Source: an uncultured Chthoniobacterales bacterium
Lineage (GTDB): Bacteria > Verrucomicrobiota > Verrucomicrobiae > Chthoniobacterales > UBA10450
Direction of reading: 5' to 3'
DNA: 14,208 nucleotides
NCBI GenBank assembly: GCA_955652855.1
Contig: CATPCN010000084.1
Span: forward strand, 1-14,208
Part shown: in pieces, positions 7,730 through 14,208 of the stretch
Layout: each line of letters opens with the position of its first letter
Position numbering within the stretch: the stretch's first letter is position 1
Position numbers and translations under genes: made by a program
The notes under the pieces: model-generated
The model's database searches: none
What the model was told of the DNA's origin: nothing
Seen by the model: only the letters and a program-made list of their open reading frames with translations

Positions 7730-7747
7730 GGCACACTATAGGCACAC
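7730..7747. repeat. Direct repeat GGCACAC-TATA-GGCACAC before the integrase start
   Basis: Two identical 7-bp copies, GGCACAC, at 7730-7736 and 7741-7747 are separated by TATA, an 11-bp period of about one helical turn. They sit just upstream of the integrase ATG and between it and the tRNA target. They could be integrase arm-type sites or an operator; the TATA may be part of the integrase promoter. Confidence 0.5.
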
Positions 7748-7808
7748 AAGCAACCCAAAGCGCGAGCCTCGCTTGGTCTCACTCTAGCTTTCAAGCTGCT
7801 GATTTTGT

Positions 7809-7830
7809 TGGTGCGAACGGGGAGGGTCGA
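7809..7830. other. Probable attachment-site region in the tRNA-Leu 3' end
   Basis: The CCA end and the 3' acceptor and T-arm bases of tRNA-Leu face the integrase gene. Tyrosine recombinases beside a tRNA normally recombine in this segment and restore the tRNA 3' end. The core cannot be delimited because the second copy is not in the window. Confidence 0.45.
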
Positions 7831-7895
7831 ACTCCCATTCCCTTTCGGGAGCCAGATCCTAAGTCTGGTGCGTCTGCCAATTCCGCCACGTTCGC
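7809..7895 (-). tRNA. tRNA-Leu (anticodon UAG)
   Basis: The minus strand folds into a complete class II tRNA. The acceptor stem pairs GCGAACG with CGTTCGC, followed by discriminator A and an encoded CCA. The D arm (GCGG, AATTGGCAGA) is present. The anticodon stem CCAGA/TCTGG encloses the loop CTTAGGA with anticodon TAG at 7859-7861, reading CUN leucine codons. A long variable arm (TCCC-GAAA-GGGA) and the T arm (GGGAG-TTCGACC-CTCCC) complete it. The long variable arm and anticodon together make leucine certain. The gene is apparently intact although it is the likely insertion target. Confidence 0.97.
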
Positions 7896-7996
7896 CTGCG
7901 ATGGCTTTCAGAATTAGGATACCAAGGCCGCGAACATTCCTCACCGGCGTGATGCTCGAATGTTGCAGTAGGCTTGAGATAAGCACCTAAAATTAA

Positions 7997-8725
7997 ATGC
8001 CTCAACCCGACTACGGTATCGATGCTCCCAAGCTTGTCAGACGATTCGCCGTTCGTGGCGCCGTTCTGGTCGCGTTCGCCGCGCTGCTTTACTACGCGAA
8101 TCGAAACACCAGCCCGGCGGCAGCCCGATCGATCGGAAGCATGCTCCTTTCCATCGGAGTTACGTTCCTACTCGTTTCCGCCATCATGGTCTGGAGCAGC
8201 CGTGTGGCCAAGCTTAAAATGCGCGACCGGATAATCAACGGCCTGCCCTGGCGCGGCGACGAGCAGGTGCTGGACGTCGGCTGCGGACGCGGTCTATTGT
8301 TGATCGGCGCCGCCAAGCGGCTAAAAACCGGCAAGGCGACGGGAGTGGACCTCTGGCAGTCGCAAGATTTTTCCGGAAACAGCGCTGAAGCCGCCAAAGC
8401 CAATGCCAAAGCGGAGGGGGTGGCGGACAAGATCAAGCTGGAAACCAGCGATGCGCGCAAGCTTCCTTTTGGTGCGAACAGTTTTCACATTGTCGTTTCC
8501 AGCCTGGCGATTCACAACATCGATTCGAGCGCGGAGCGCATGAAAGCCCTGCGTGAGATTGCCCGAGTTCTCAAGCCGGGCGGCTGTGTCGCGATTTACG
8601 ATATTTTCCACACTGCCGAATATGCCAGAAGTCTCCAAGAATTGGGCCTGACGGATATAAAGCTCTCTGCCTACAGTTTCCTGTGGTGCGTTCCTTCGCG
8701 AACAGTCACAGCGCGCAAATCCTGA
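7997..8725 (+). CDS. Membrane-anchored class I SAM-dependent methyltransferase
   Basis: This 242-residue protein has two predicted membrane segments at the N-terminus (about 20-34 and 48-66) followed by a cytoplasmic Rossmann-type methyltransferase domain. Motif I is VLDVGCGRGLLL (91-102). The acidic residue after the second strand is Asp118 in GVDLW. SDARKLPF (151-158), SSLAIHNI (168-175) and LREIARVLKPGG (185-196) complete the Methyltransf_11/25-like pattern. The acceptor substrate is unknown; the membrane anchor suggests a lipid, quinone-like or membrane-protein substrate. The start ATG is preceded by AT-rich sequence with only a weak ribosome site, but no better in-frame start precedes the first membrane segment. 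The tRNA and element lie immediately to the left, so this is the first chromosomal gene. Confidence 0.87.
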   Translation: MPQPDYGIDAPKLVRRFAVRGAVLVAFAALLYYANRNTSPAAARSIGSMLLSIGVTFLLVSAIMVWSSRVAKLKMRDRIINGLPWRGDEQVLDVGCGRGLLLIGAAKRLKTGKATGVDLWQSQDFSGNSAEAAKANAKAEGVADKIKLETSDARKLPFGANSFHIVVSSLAIHNIDSSAERMKALREIARVLKPGGCVAIYDIFHTAEYARSLQELGLTDIKLSAYSFLWCVPSRTVTARKS

Positions 8726-8784
8726 CCTCGGAAAGGCGCCGTGATGAGGATGCGTGTTGCCGTGGCGCGGCCTCTCAGGCTGCT

Positions 8785-8861
8785 GCATCGAGACTCGTCT
8801 CGATGCTCCGCTCGGGCAAAAGCCTCGAGACAAGTCTCGAGGCCGCAGACAGAGTGTCCGC
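8785..8861. repeat. REP-like cluster of three palindromes
   Basis: Three hairpins stand in a row. The first, 8785-8806, has perfect 10-bp arms (GCATCGAGAC / GTCTCGATGC) and a 2-nt centre. The second, 8822-8843, has perfect 10-bp arms (GCCTCGAGAC / GTCTCGAGGC) around AA. The third, 8845-8861, pairs GCAGACA with TGTCCGC around GAG with one mismatch. The first two share the CGAGAC/GTCTCG core. Such arrays between genes are typical of REP/BIME-like dispersed repeats, which I recall being frequent in Solibacter-type genomes. No REP-associated transposase is in the window. They may also end or stabilise the methyltransferase transcript. Confidence 0.7.
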
Positions 8862-8959
8862 GCACGGGTTACAGCATCGCTCGCTGAAGCCAGCGGTTGT
8901 ATCCGCGACTCCATACTAGCTGCACATCGACAAACATCAACTGTGGTTCTATAGAAAGG

Positions 8960-11563
8960 ATGCAAGCCGAACGCGAACGACTCCTTCAGGCCACTGCCCG
9001 GGAGAAACACTGGAAGCGCTGGGGACCGTATCTTACGGAGCGTGCCTGGGGAAATCCCCGTGAAGATTACAGTGCCCATGGAACTGCCTGGGACTACTTC
9101 ACGCACGATCATGCACGCTCCCGCGCGTATCGCTGGACTGAGGATGGCATCGCCGGCATTTGCGATAATCATCAGCGTTTGTGCGTCGCGCTGGCTTTCT
9201 GGAATGGGCGCGATGCAATCCTGAAAGAGCGCCTCTTCGGCGTGGGCGGGCCTGAGGGCAATCACGGCGAGGACGTCAAGGAATATTACTTTTACCTTGA
9301 TTCAACTCCCACTCACTCCTACATGCGGTATTTGTACAAATACCCTCAATCGGAATTTCCTTACAGTCAACTGGCCGGCGTAAATCGCAACCGCTCCCGG
9401 CATGAATCGGAATTCGAGTTGATCGATACCGGCGTGTTCGATCAAGACCGGTACTTCGATATCTTCGTGGAGTATGCGAAGAACGATGTCGACGATACAC
9501 TCGGCCGAATTACCGTCGTCAACCGCGGCCCGGAAAAAGCCTCGCTCTACCTCCTGCCCACCGTTTGGTTTCGCAATACCTGGAGCTGGGGGTACGGCAC
9601 TCCGCGCCCGGAACTGGCTCGCTACGATTCGCATACGATTGTCATGCATGAAGGCAGTCTTGGAAAATTCAAGTTTTGGTTGGAAGACGCTCCGCGGCAG
9701 CTTTACACGGAAAACGAAAGCAACACCGAACGCTTGTGGAATTCTCCCAACGCCCAGCCTTACACGAAGGATGCGTTTCACCGCTACCTGATTCAGGGTG
9801 AGCGGCACGCGGTCAATCCCAACGAGTCCGGTACCAAGGCCTGCGGGTTGTACCATCTGGAGCTGGAATCGGGCGGATCGAAGGTGCTGCACTTTCGCTT
9901 GTATTCCGGCGATGGTCCCCAGCCCGATTTCCACGATGTCTTTCTGGAGCGCATCAAGGAAGCGGACGATTTCTATAGTTTCGCGCCGGCGCATTTGTCC
10001 GACGATGCGCGCATGGTGCAGCGGCAGGCGTTCGCGGGTCTTTTGTGGAGCAAACAGTTTTATCACTACGTGGTGGAGCAGTGGTTGAAAGGCGATCCCG
10101 CCATGCCGCCGCCCGAGCGGCAAATTGGACGCAATCGAAGTTGGGTTCACCTCTACAACGACGACATAATTTCCATGCCCGACAAGTGGGAGTACCCCTG
10201 GTACGCCGCATGGGATCTTGCTTTCCACACCATTCCGTTTGCGCTGATCGATCCGGATTTCGCGAAAACGCAACTCTCGCTGTTGTTGCGGGAGTGGTAT
10301 CAGTCGCCCAACGGCCAGTTGCCCGCATATGAGTGGGAATTTAGCGACGTGAATCCGCCGGTCCATCCCTGGGCCGTGTTTCGCGTGTTCAAGATCGATA
10401 AGAAACTTACCGGCCAAGCGGATTATCTATTCCTGGAGGCGGCGTTCCACAAGCTGCTCATGAACTTCACCTGGTGGGTGAACCGCAAGGATTCCCAGGG
10501 GAATAATATTTTCGAGGGCGGCTTTCTCGGGTTGGACAACATCGGAGTTTTTGATCGAAGCAAGCCCCTGCCAACCGGTGGCTTCATCGAACAGGCCGAT
10601 GGCACTGCGTGGATGGCGATGTATTGCCTCACCATGCTGCGAATCGCCATCGAGCTTACGCCTCACGACGCTGCCTACGAAGATATCGCCAGCAAATTCT
10701 TCGAACACTTCCTATACATATCCAGCGCCATGAACCAACTGGGCGACGGCGGCCTCTGGGACGAACAGGACGGATTTTTCTACGACTGGCTGCGCCTGCC
10801 GGACGGCCACAAGAGTCCTCTCCGCGTACGATCGCTGGTAGGCCTGATCCCGCTGTTCGCCGTGACCACGCTGGATGCGGAAGCCATCGACAAGATGGAC
10901 GGCTTCAAGCGGCGCATGTCCTGGTTCATCAAACACCGCCCGGACTTGTGCGGTAACATCGCCTCCATCACGCGCTACGGCGTGGACGAGCGGCAATTGC
11001 TTTCCATGGTCCATCCATCGCGCTTGCGCCGGGTTTTGGAAACGATGCTCGATCCCAATGAGTTTCTTTCGGACTACGGCATCCGCGGAATTTCCCGCAT
11101 CCACAAAGATCATCCCTTTATTCTTCGCGTGGACGGGCAGGAACATCGCGTGGACTACGAGCCGGCCGAATCCACCACCGGTATTTTCGGCGGAAACTCC
11201 AACTGGCGTGGACCCATCTGGTTTCCGGTGAACTATCTGATGATCGAATCTTTGCAAAGATATCATCACTATTATGGCGACGAGTTTCAGGTCGAGTGTC
11301 CCACCGGATCGGGCGTGATGATGAATTTGTCGGATGTCGCGGCCGAGCTGTCGCGGCGCATGGCCCACATTTTTCTCAGGGACGAACATGGCCGGCGTCC
11401 GGTTTTCGGGGGCGCCGAGAAGTTCCAGACCGATCCTCATTTCCGCGACCACATTCCCTTCTATGAATATTTCCACGGCGACAATGGCGCGGGCCTGGGC
11501 GCCAGCCATCAAACCGGATGGACCGCGCTGGTGGCCAAGCTTTTGCAGCAAAGTGGAGAGTAA
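8960..11563 (+). CDS. GH63-type / MGH1-like glycoside hydrolase (glucosidase)
   Basis: This 867-residue (alpha/alpha)6-barrel glycosidase belongs to the bacterial GH63 group (mannosyl-oligosaccharide glucosidase-like, MGH1-like domain), which acts on alpha-linked glucosides or mannosylglycerate-type solutes. An N-terminal beta-rich domain (about 25-330, starting [19 protein letters not shown]) precedes the barrel. [10 protein letters not shown] (414-423) carries Asp419, the likely acid. [18 protein letters not shown] (748-765) and [19 protein letters not shown] (836-854) are strongly conserved, and Glu836, near the C-terminus, is a candidate base. No signal peptide, so cytoplasmic. ATG-8960 follows GAAAGG immediately; the frame is open to 8897, but the N-terminus from there is not family-like. 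The exact substrate cannot be told. It lies upstream of an oxidoreductase of sugar type. Confidence 0.9.
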   Translation: MQAERERLLQATAREKHWKRWGPYLTERAWGNPREDYSAHGTAWDYFTHDHARSRAYRWTEDGIAGICDNHQRLCVALAFWNGRDAILKERLFGVGGPEGNHGEDVKEYYFYLDSTPTHSYMRYLYKYPQSEFPYSQLAGVNRNRSRHESEFELIDTGVFDQDRYFDIFVEYAKNDVDDTLGRITVVNRGPEKASLYLLPTVWFRNTWSWGYGTPRPELARYDSHTIVMHEGSLGKFKFWLEDAPRQLYTENESNTERLWNSPNAQPYTKDAFHRYLIQGERHAVNPNESGTKACGLYHLELESGGSKVLHFRLYSGDGPQPDFHDVFLERIKEADDFYSFAPAHLSDDARMVQRQAFAGLLWSKQFYHYVVEQWLKGDPAMPPPERQIGRNRSWVHLYNDDIISMPDKWEYPWYAAWDLAFHTIPFALIDPDFAKTQLSLLLREWYQSPNGQLPAYEWEFSDVNPPVHPWAVFRVFKIDKKLTGQADYLFLEAAFHKLLMNFTWWVNRKDSQGNNIFEGGFLGLDNIGVFDRSKPLPTGGFIEQADGTAWMAMYCLTMLRIAIELTPHDAAYEDIASKFFEHFLYISSAMNQLGDGGLWDEQDGFFYDWLRLPDGHKSPLRVRSLVGLIPLFAVTTLDAEAIDKMDGFKRRMSWFIKHRPDLCGNIASITRYGVDERQLLSMVHPSRLRRVLETMLDPNEFLSDYGIRGISRIHKDHPFILRVDGQEHRVDYEPAESTTGIFGGNSNWRGPIWFPVNYLMIESLQRYHHYYGDEFQVECPTGSGVMMNLSDVAAELSRRMAHIFLRDEHGRRPVFGGAEKFQTDPHFRDHIPFYEYFHGDNGAGLGASHQTGWTALVAKLLQQSGE

Positions 11564-11570
11564 ACAATGG

Positions 11571-11592
11571 TGCCACAGGCATTCTTGCCTGT
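11571..11592. repeat. REP-like hairpin after the GH63 stop codon
   Basis: ACAGGCA (11575-11581) pairs with TGCCTGT (11586-11592) around a TTCT loop, beginning 8 nt after the TAA stop. The wider sequence TGCCACAGGCATTCTTGCC has the look of a dispersed palindrome that I recall in Acidobacteriota, Verrucomicrobia and Planctomycetes. There is no T-run after it on the plus strand, so it is not a classical intrinsic terminator, though it could slow 3' decay. Confidence 0.6.
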
Positions 11593-11626
11593 GTGGATCT
11601 TAGACCGATTCTTTCACAGCTTCCCG

Positions 11627-12135
11627 TTACCCACTCGAATGCCGGTGGTGAGCGCGCTGACTGTGATCCTTTCTGAAAATTCGCCCGCTCACATCCGGCC
11701 AGAATTCGCTGAACGCGTTGCCGCTCAACCGGTCCAGAAATCCGAAAATGGTCCGCGACAATGCTCGCCTACTGTAGCGTCGTCGAACCCGCTACATGAA
11801 CGGTCCTTCCCCAGCGCGCGGATGGCGTGGGTCTTCGCCCCAAGCCGCACTCAAACCAGCCTCCAGTGTGTTACTTGCCGCCGATCCCTATGCGCTTCGC
11901 GAATCCATCCCAATGCGGACCGTACGCCTGTGGGACATCTTGCCAGGTACCAATTCCGGCCCCGATCGATGCGCCCCGCAAGCTGGTGGGGGCGAGAGTA
12001 TTCGTAAAAACCCAACGGACACGCTCCTGGCCAGTGATGGGCCTGGGCTCGTCGCTACCGCTTACAACATTCTGACCGACAGTCAGCGTGGCCCCGGAGA
12101 GAACCACAAGCAAGTCCTAGGAAATTGAACAATCC
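11627..12135 (-). pseudogene. Decayed small exported protein gene (acidobacterial type)
   Basis: On the minus strand, pieces of one protein occur in order but in different frames. A signal-peptide start (LFNFLGLA, then LVVLSGATLTVGQ after a frame change near 12110) leads to ITGQERVRWVF, SIGAGIGTWQDVPQAYGPHW and GFAKRIGIGGK. This ends at a TAA (11871-11873). One frame over, the protein continues at once with SNTLEAGLSAAWGEDPRHPR, meets a TAG (11792-11794) and resumes as RALSRTIFGFLDRLSGNAFS and EFWPDVSGRIFRKD. The order matches a family of roughly 200-residue exported proteins that I associate with Acidobacteriota (hypothetical, no known function). The stretch between the middle and last pieces seems shortened. 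At least two frame changes, one stop and a probable deletion mean the gene is dead. The surrounding plus-strand frames show no protein-like signal. Confidence 0.7.
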
Positions 12136-12231
12136 GCCATTGCTCCCATATTGACAGATGAATTTTCGTCGCTGTTGTTTCGCTTTTAGGGGAAACCGAA
12201 CCACTCCTCCGTGAATCAACTCATAGACTAC

Positions 12232-12237
12232 GGAGGA
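12232..12237 (+). promoter_or_regulatory. Shine-Dalgarno GGAGGA supporting a GTG start
   Basis: GGAGGA lies 3 nt before GTG-12241. The spacing is short, but the upstream in-frame GTG-12211 has no such site, and MKKIRYAVVGLGN from 12241 is a typical N-terminus for the family. Confidence 0.6.
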
Positions 12238-12240
12238 TCG

Positions 12241-13350
12241 GTGAAAAAGATACGTTACGCGGTGGTGGGCCTGGGTAACATTACCCAGGATGCTTTGCTT
12301 CCCGCTTTCAAGAATGCGAAGAACAGCGAGCTGGTCGCGCTGGTTACCGGGGACAAGAAAAAGAGCGGCGAGCTGGCCAGGCGCTACCGGCTGGATCCTT
12401 CCTGCACATATGGATATGAGGATTACGACCAGTGTCTCAAGAGCGGCAACGTGGACGCCGTCTACATTGGGCTTCCGAACCACATGCACCGTGACTACAC
12501 GGTCCGGGCCGCCAAGGCCGGAATACACGTGCTCTGCGAAAAACCGATGGCCGTGGATGAGCGGGAATGCAAGCACATGATCGCCGCTTGCGAGGACGCA
12601 CGTGTGAAACTAATGATCGCTTATCGACTGCACTTCGAGGAAGCCAACCTGGACGCGATCGAGACGGCAACATCCGGCCAGATGGGCGACCCGCGCATGT
12701 TCAGTTCCACTTTTTCGCAACAGGTCGCCGAGGACAATGTGCGGCTTACCGAACCGGAAGAGCGTGGAGGCGGCCCCCTGTTCGACATGGGCGTCTACTG
12801 CATCAACGCGGCCCGGTATTTGTTTCGCGGCGAACCGATTGAAGTGCTGGCGGCGTCAGCCAACAACGGCGAGATCCGCTTTCGCGAAGATCCCGAGATG
12901 ACCGTGGCGATTCTTCGATTCCCCAATGAACGGCTGGCCACCATCTCTTGCAGTTTCGGCGCCGCGCCGGCTTCGGAATACTCCTTGATCGGAACCCGCG
13001 GCTGGCTCCGGTTAGCGCCCGCTTTCGATTTCCACAAGCCCTTAGCCAGCGAACTGATCCTGGAGGGCAAACCTCCCAAGCGCAAGAAGTACGCTCGGCA
13101 CGACCAGTTCGGAGCCGAGCTATCGTACTTCTCCGATTGCATTTTGAAGGACCGCAAGCCCGAGCCCTCGGGCGAAGAAGGATTAGCTGACATCCGTATC
13201 GTCCAGGCAATCATGAAATCGGCGCGAACCCGAAAGATAGTGAGGCTGCCCCCGTTTGAAAAGCGCAAGCGCCCAGGAAAGAGGCAAAAAATCAACAAAC
13301 CGCCAGTGAAAGCTCCAAAGCTAATCAACGCCGCCAAGCCAAGCCGCTAA
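12241..13350 (+). CDS. Gfo/Idh/MocA family NAD(P)-dependent oxidoreductase
   Basis: This 369-residue enzyme begins with a Rossmann fold (KIRYAVVGLGNITQDALLPA, residues 3-22). The family signature HVLCEKPMAV follows with Lys101 of the EKP motif, and then the C-terminal alpha/beta domain with GGGPLFDMGVYCIN (176-189). These are the hallmarks of glucose-fructose-oxidoreductase-like enzymes, which oxidise or reduce sugars, inositols or sugar acids with bound NAD(P). The last 40 or so residues form an unusual Lys/Arg/Pro-rich tail (RKRPGKRQKINKPPVKAPKL) beyond the normal end of the fold. No signal peptide is present, so it is probably cytoplasmic. It follows the GH63 gene after a 677-bp space filled by a pseudogene, so co-transcription is not assured. 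The substrate is unknown. Confidence 0.9.
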   Translation: MKKIRYAVVGLGNITQDALLPAFKNAKNSELVALVTGDKKKSGELARRYRLDPSCTYGYEDYDQCLKSGNVDAVYIGLPNHMHRDYTVRAAKAGIHVLCEKPMAVDERECKHMIAACEDARVKLMIAYRLHFEEANLDAIETATSGQMGDPRMFSSTFSQQVAEDNVRLTEPEERGGGPLFDMGVYCINAARYLFRGEPIEVLAASANNGEIRFREDPEMTVAILRFPNERLATISCSFGAAPASEYSLIGTRGWLRLAPAFDFHKPLASELILEGKPPKRKKYARHDQFGAELSYFSDCILKDRKPEPSGEEGLADIRIVQAIMKSARTRKIVRLPPFEKRKRPGKRQKINKPPVKAPKLINAAKPSR

Positions 13351-13434
13351 CAGAACCACGGCCATAACATAAGGGAGTGTTTTATCCGGATCGACACCCC
13401 TAACCCTTCCCCTCCTCCACCGTCCATAATCAAA

Positions 13435-13441
13435 AGAGGTG
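13435..13441 (+). promoter_or_regulatory. Shine-Dalgarno AGAGGTG for the DUF4097 gene
   Basis: AGAGGTG lies 6 nt before ATG-13448 and fixes the start of a gene whose 3' end is outside the window. The 97 bp between the oxidoreductase stop and this ATG show no clear hairpin terminator or promoter. Confidence 0.65.
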
Positions 13442-13447
13442 ACACCC

Positions 13448-14208
13448 ATGAAAACTCTGCTCCTGACTCTGTGCGCTTCCACTCTGATCTTCGCCGCCGA
13501 CAGTTCCCGTTACCGCGAGGATTTCCACTACAGCTATCCCCAAACCGCCGGGGGACGCCTGTCAGTAGAAAACTTCAACGGCTCGGTTGAAATCACCGGT
13601 TGGGATCAGAACACCGTCGACGTCTCCGGCACGAAGTATGCCGAGAGCCAGCAACTCCTGAACGAAATAAAAATCGAAGCCTCGAGCTCCGGCAATATGG
13701 TTCACCTGAAAACCGCTCACCCGGATCGGCGCCACGGCAACATGGGCGCGAAGTATATCATTCGGGTTCCCCGCCGCACCGAATTGGGTGATATTGCCAG
13801 CTCCAACGGCTCCATCAAAATTGACGACGTCGAGGGCAACTCCCGCCTCACCACTTCCAACGGATCGGTTCATCTCGCCAAAGTTCGCGGCAACGTGGAT
13901 GGGCATACATCGAATGGCGGTGTCGAACTGGTCGACGTGCTGGGAAATGTGTCTTTCCAGACCTCCAACGGCAGCATTCATGCGGCAAATGTCGAGGGCG
14001 CCTTTGAAGCGTCGACTTCGAACGGCGGTATCCACGTGCATCTGCGGGACACCCAGGGAGGACATGCGATCAAGCTTTCCAGTTCGAACGGCGCCATCGA
14101 TCTGCAGTTGGATTCGCCGCGTCAGAACGACGTGATCGCCTCCACCAGCAACGGTTCCATCACGGTGCGCCTCCCTGGAAGTGTGAACGCAAGCGTGAAT
14201 GCTTCCAC
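13448..14208 (+). CDS. Exported DUF4097-type beta-repeat protein (3' partial)
   Basis: Reading from ATG-13448 the frame stays open to the end of the window (253 complete codons), so the protein is cut off. It begins with a signal peptide (MKTLLLTLCASTLIFAADSS). After an N-terminal segment containing SVENFNGSVEITGWDQ comes a run of short beta repeats, each with (S/T)SNG followed by a strand. Asn of these motifs falls at residues 120, 138, 156, 174, 192, 214 and 235, a period of exactly 18 four times and then 22 and 21. This is the hallmark of the DUF4097 (putative adhesin) beta-helix-like family, found in exported or membrane-associated proteins, often near anti-sigma or stress genes. The precise role is not known. 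It lies 97 bp after the oxidoreductase. Confidence 0.88.
   Translation, partial: MKTLLLTLCASTLIFAADSSRYREDFHYSYPQTAGGRLSVENFNGSVEITGWDQNTVDVSGTKYAESQQLLNEIKIEASSSGNMVHLKTAHPDRRHGNMGAKYIIRVPRRTELGDIASSNGSIKIDDVEGNSRLTTSNGSVHLAKVRGNVDGHTSNGGVELVDVLGNVSFQTSNGSIHAANVEGAFEASTSNGGIHVHLRDTQGGHAIKLSSSNGAIDLQLDSPRQNDVIASTSNGSITVRLPGSVNASVNAS

Larger units (their letters stand above)
1..7812. mobile_element. Integrative element, integrase-proximal part
   Basis: A tyrosine recombinase gene sits about 90 bp from the 3' end of a tRNA-Leu gene, and everything left of it is accessory in character: an unrecognised helical-repeat protein, tiny basic and acidic proteins, an HNH-like protein, an XRE repressor and an exported hydrolase. 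To the right of the tRNA the genes look like ordinary chromosomal metabolism. Integration into the 3' end of a tRNA by a neighbouring tyrosine recombinase is a standard arrangement. The distal boundary is not in the window: I saw no second copy of the tRNA 3' segment. No relaxase, conjugation, capsid or replication gene is visible, so phage, ICE or simple island cannot be told apart. The right boundary is inferred from the tRNA, not observed. Confidence 0.62.

Noticed and set aside
7755..7776. GC-rich imperfect hairpin between tRNA-Leu and integrase as a terminator
   Set aside because: The loop is almost absent, the stem needs bulges, and no T-run follows on the minus strand.
8321..9265. 314-codon minus-strand frame across methyltransferase and GH63
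   Set aside because: It runs antisense through two genes and through the palindrome cluster, and has no recognisable motif.
9302..10417. 371-codon minus-strand frame inside the GH63 gene, and a similar 279-codon frame at 10712-11551
   Set aside because: The plus strand carries clear GH63 motifs across both spans; long antisense frames are expected in GC-rich coding DNA.
11567..12128. Overlapping plus-strand open frames of 82-146 codons
   Set aside because: Their composition is not protein-like, and they lie opposite the readable minus-strand pseudogene fragments.
12055..12576. 173-codon minus-strand frame opposite the oxidoreductase start
   Set aside because: Most of it is antisense to a well-supported gene. 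Only its last part coincides with the frame-shifted signal-peptide region of the pseudogene.

Overview
The window most likely comes from an Acidobacteriota chromosome, probably of the Solibacter/Bryobacter type. This rests on several features: a secreted protein with a BACON-type domain, an 18-residue-period DUF4097 protein, a decayed gene resembling a small exported family I associate with Acidobacteriota, and REP-like palindromes between genes. The assignment is inference; there is no rRNA or other marker gene.

Left part (1 to about 7810): integrated accessory DNA. A tyrosine recombinase gene (6612-7718, minus) points away from, and lies about 90 bp from, the 3' end of a tRNA-Leu(UAG) gene (7809-7895, minus). 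This is the usual layout of an element inserted in a tRNA 3' end; its far end is left of the window. The element carries two cargo blocks. Block one (145-2584, plus) is a tightly packed four-gene run: a helical-repeat/coiled-coil protein, a small basic protein started by a TTG with a strong ribosome site, a 68-residue protein with an extremely acidic tail, and an HNH-like nuclease that is complete only if it starts at a CTG overlapping the previous stop codon. Block two (2647-6592) holds a minus-strand pair, a single-pass membrane protein followed by a large secreted lipase-like alpha/beta hydrolase with BACON and Ig-like domains. A small XRE-type repressor is divergent from this pair.

Right part (7997-14208): ordinary chromosomal genes, all plus. 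They are a membrane-anchored SAM-dependent methyltransferase, a GH63-type (MGH1-like) glucosidase, a Gfo/Idh/MocA sugar-type oxidoreductase, and the first 253 codons of an exported DUF4097 protein that runs off the window. The GH63 enzyme and the oxidoreductase suggest local carbohydrate metabolism.

The spaces between chromosomal genes are not empty. A cluster of three palindromes lies at 8785-8861. A REP-like hairpin directly follows the GH63 stop codon. The 677-bp space before the oxidoreductase holds a minus-strand pseudogene (about 11627-12135) with several frame changes, an in-frame stop and an apparent internal deletion.

The least ordinary items are the CTG-started HNH/HNN protein with its acidic neighbour, the element-borne secreted hydrolase with membrane partner and repressor, and the pseudogene. 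No well-known defence, CRISPR or toxin-antitoxin system is visible.
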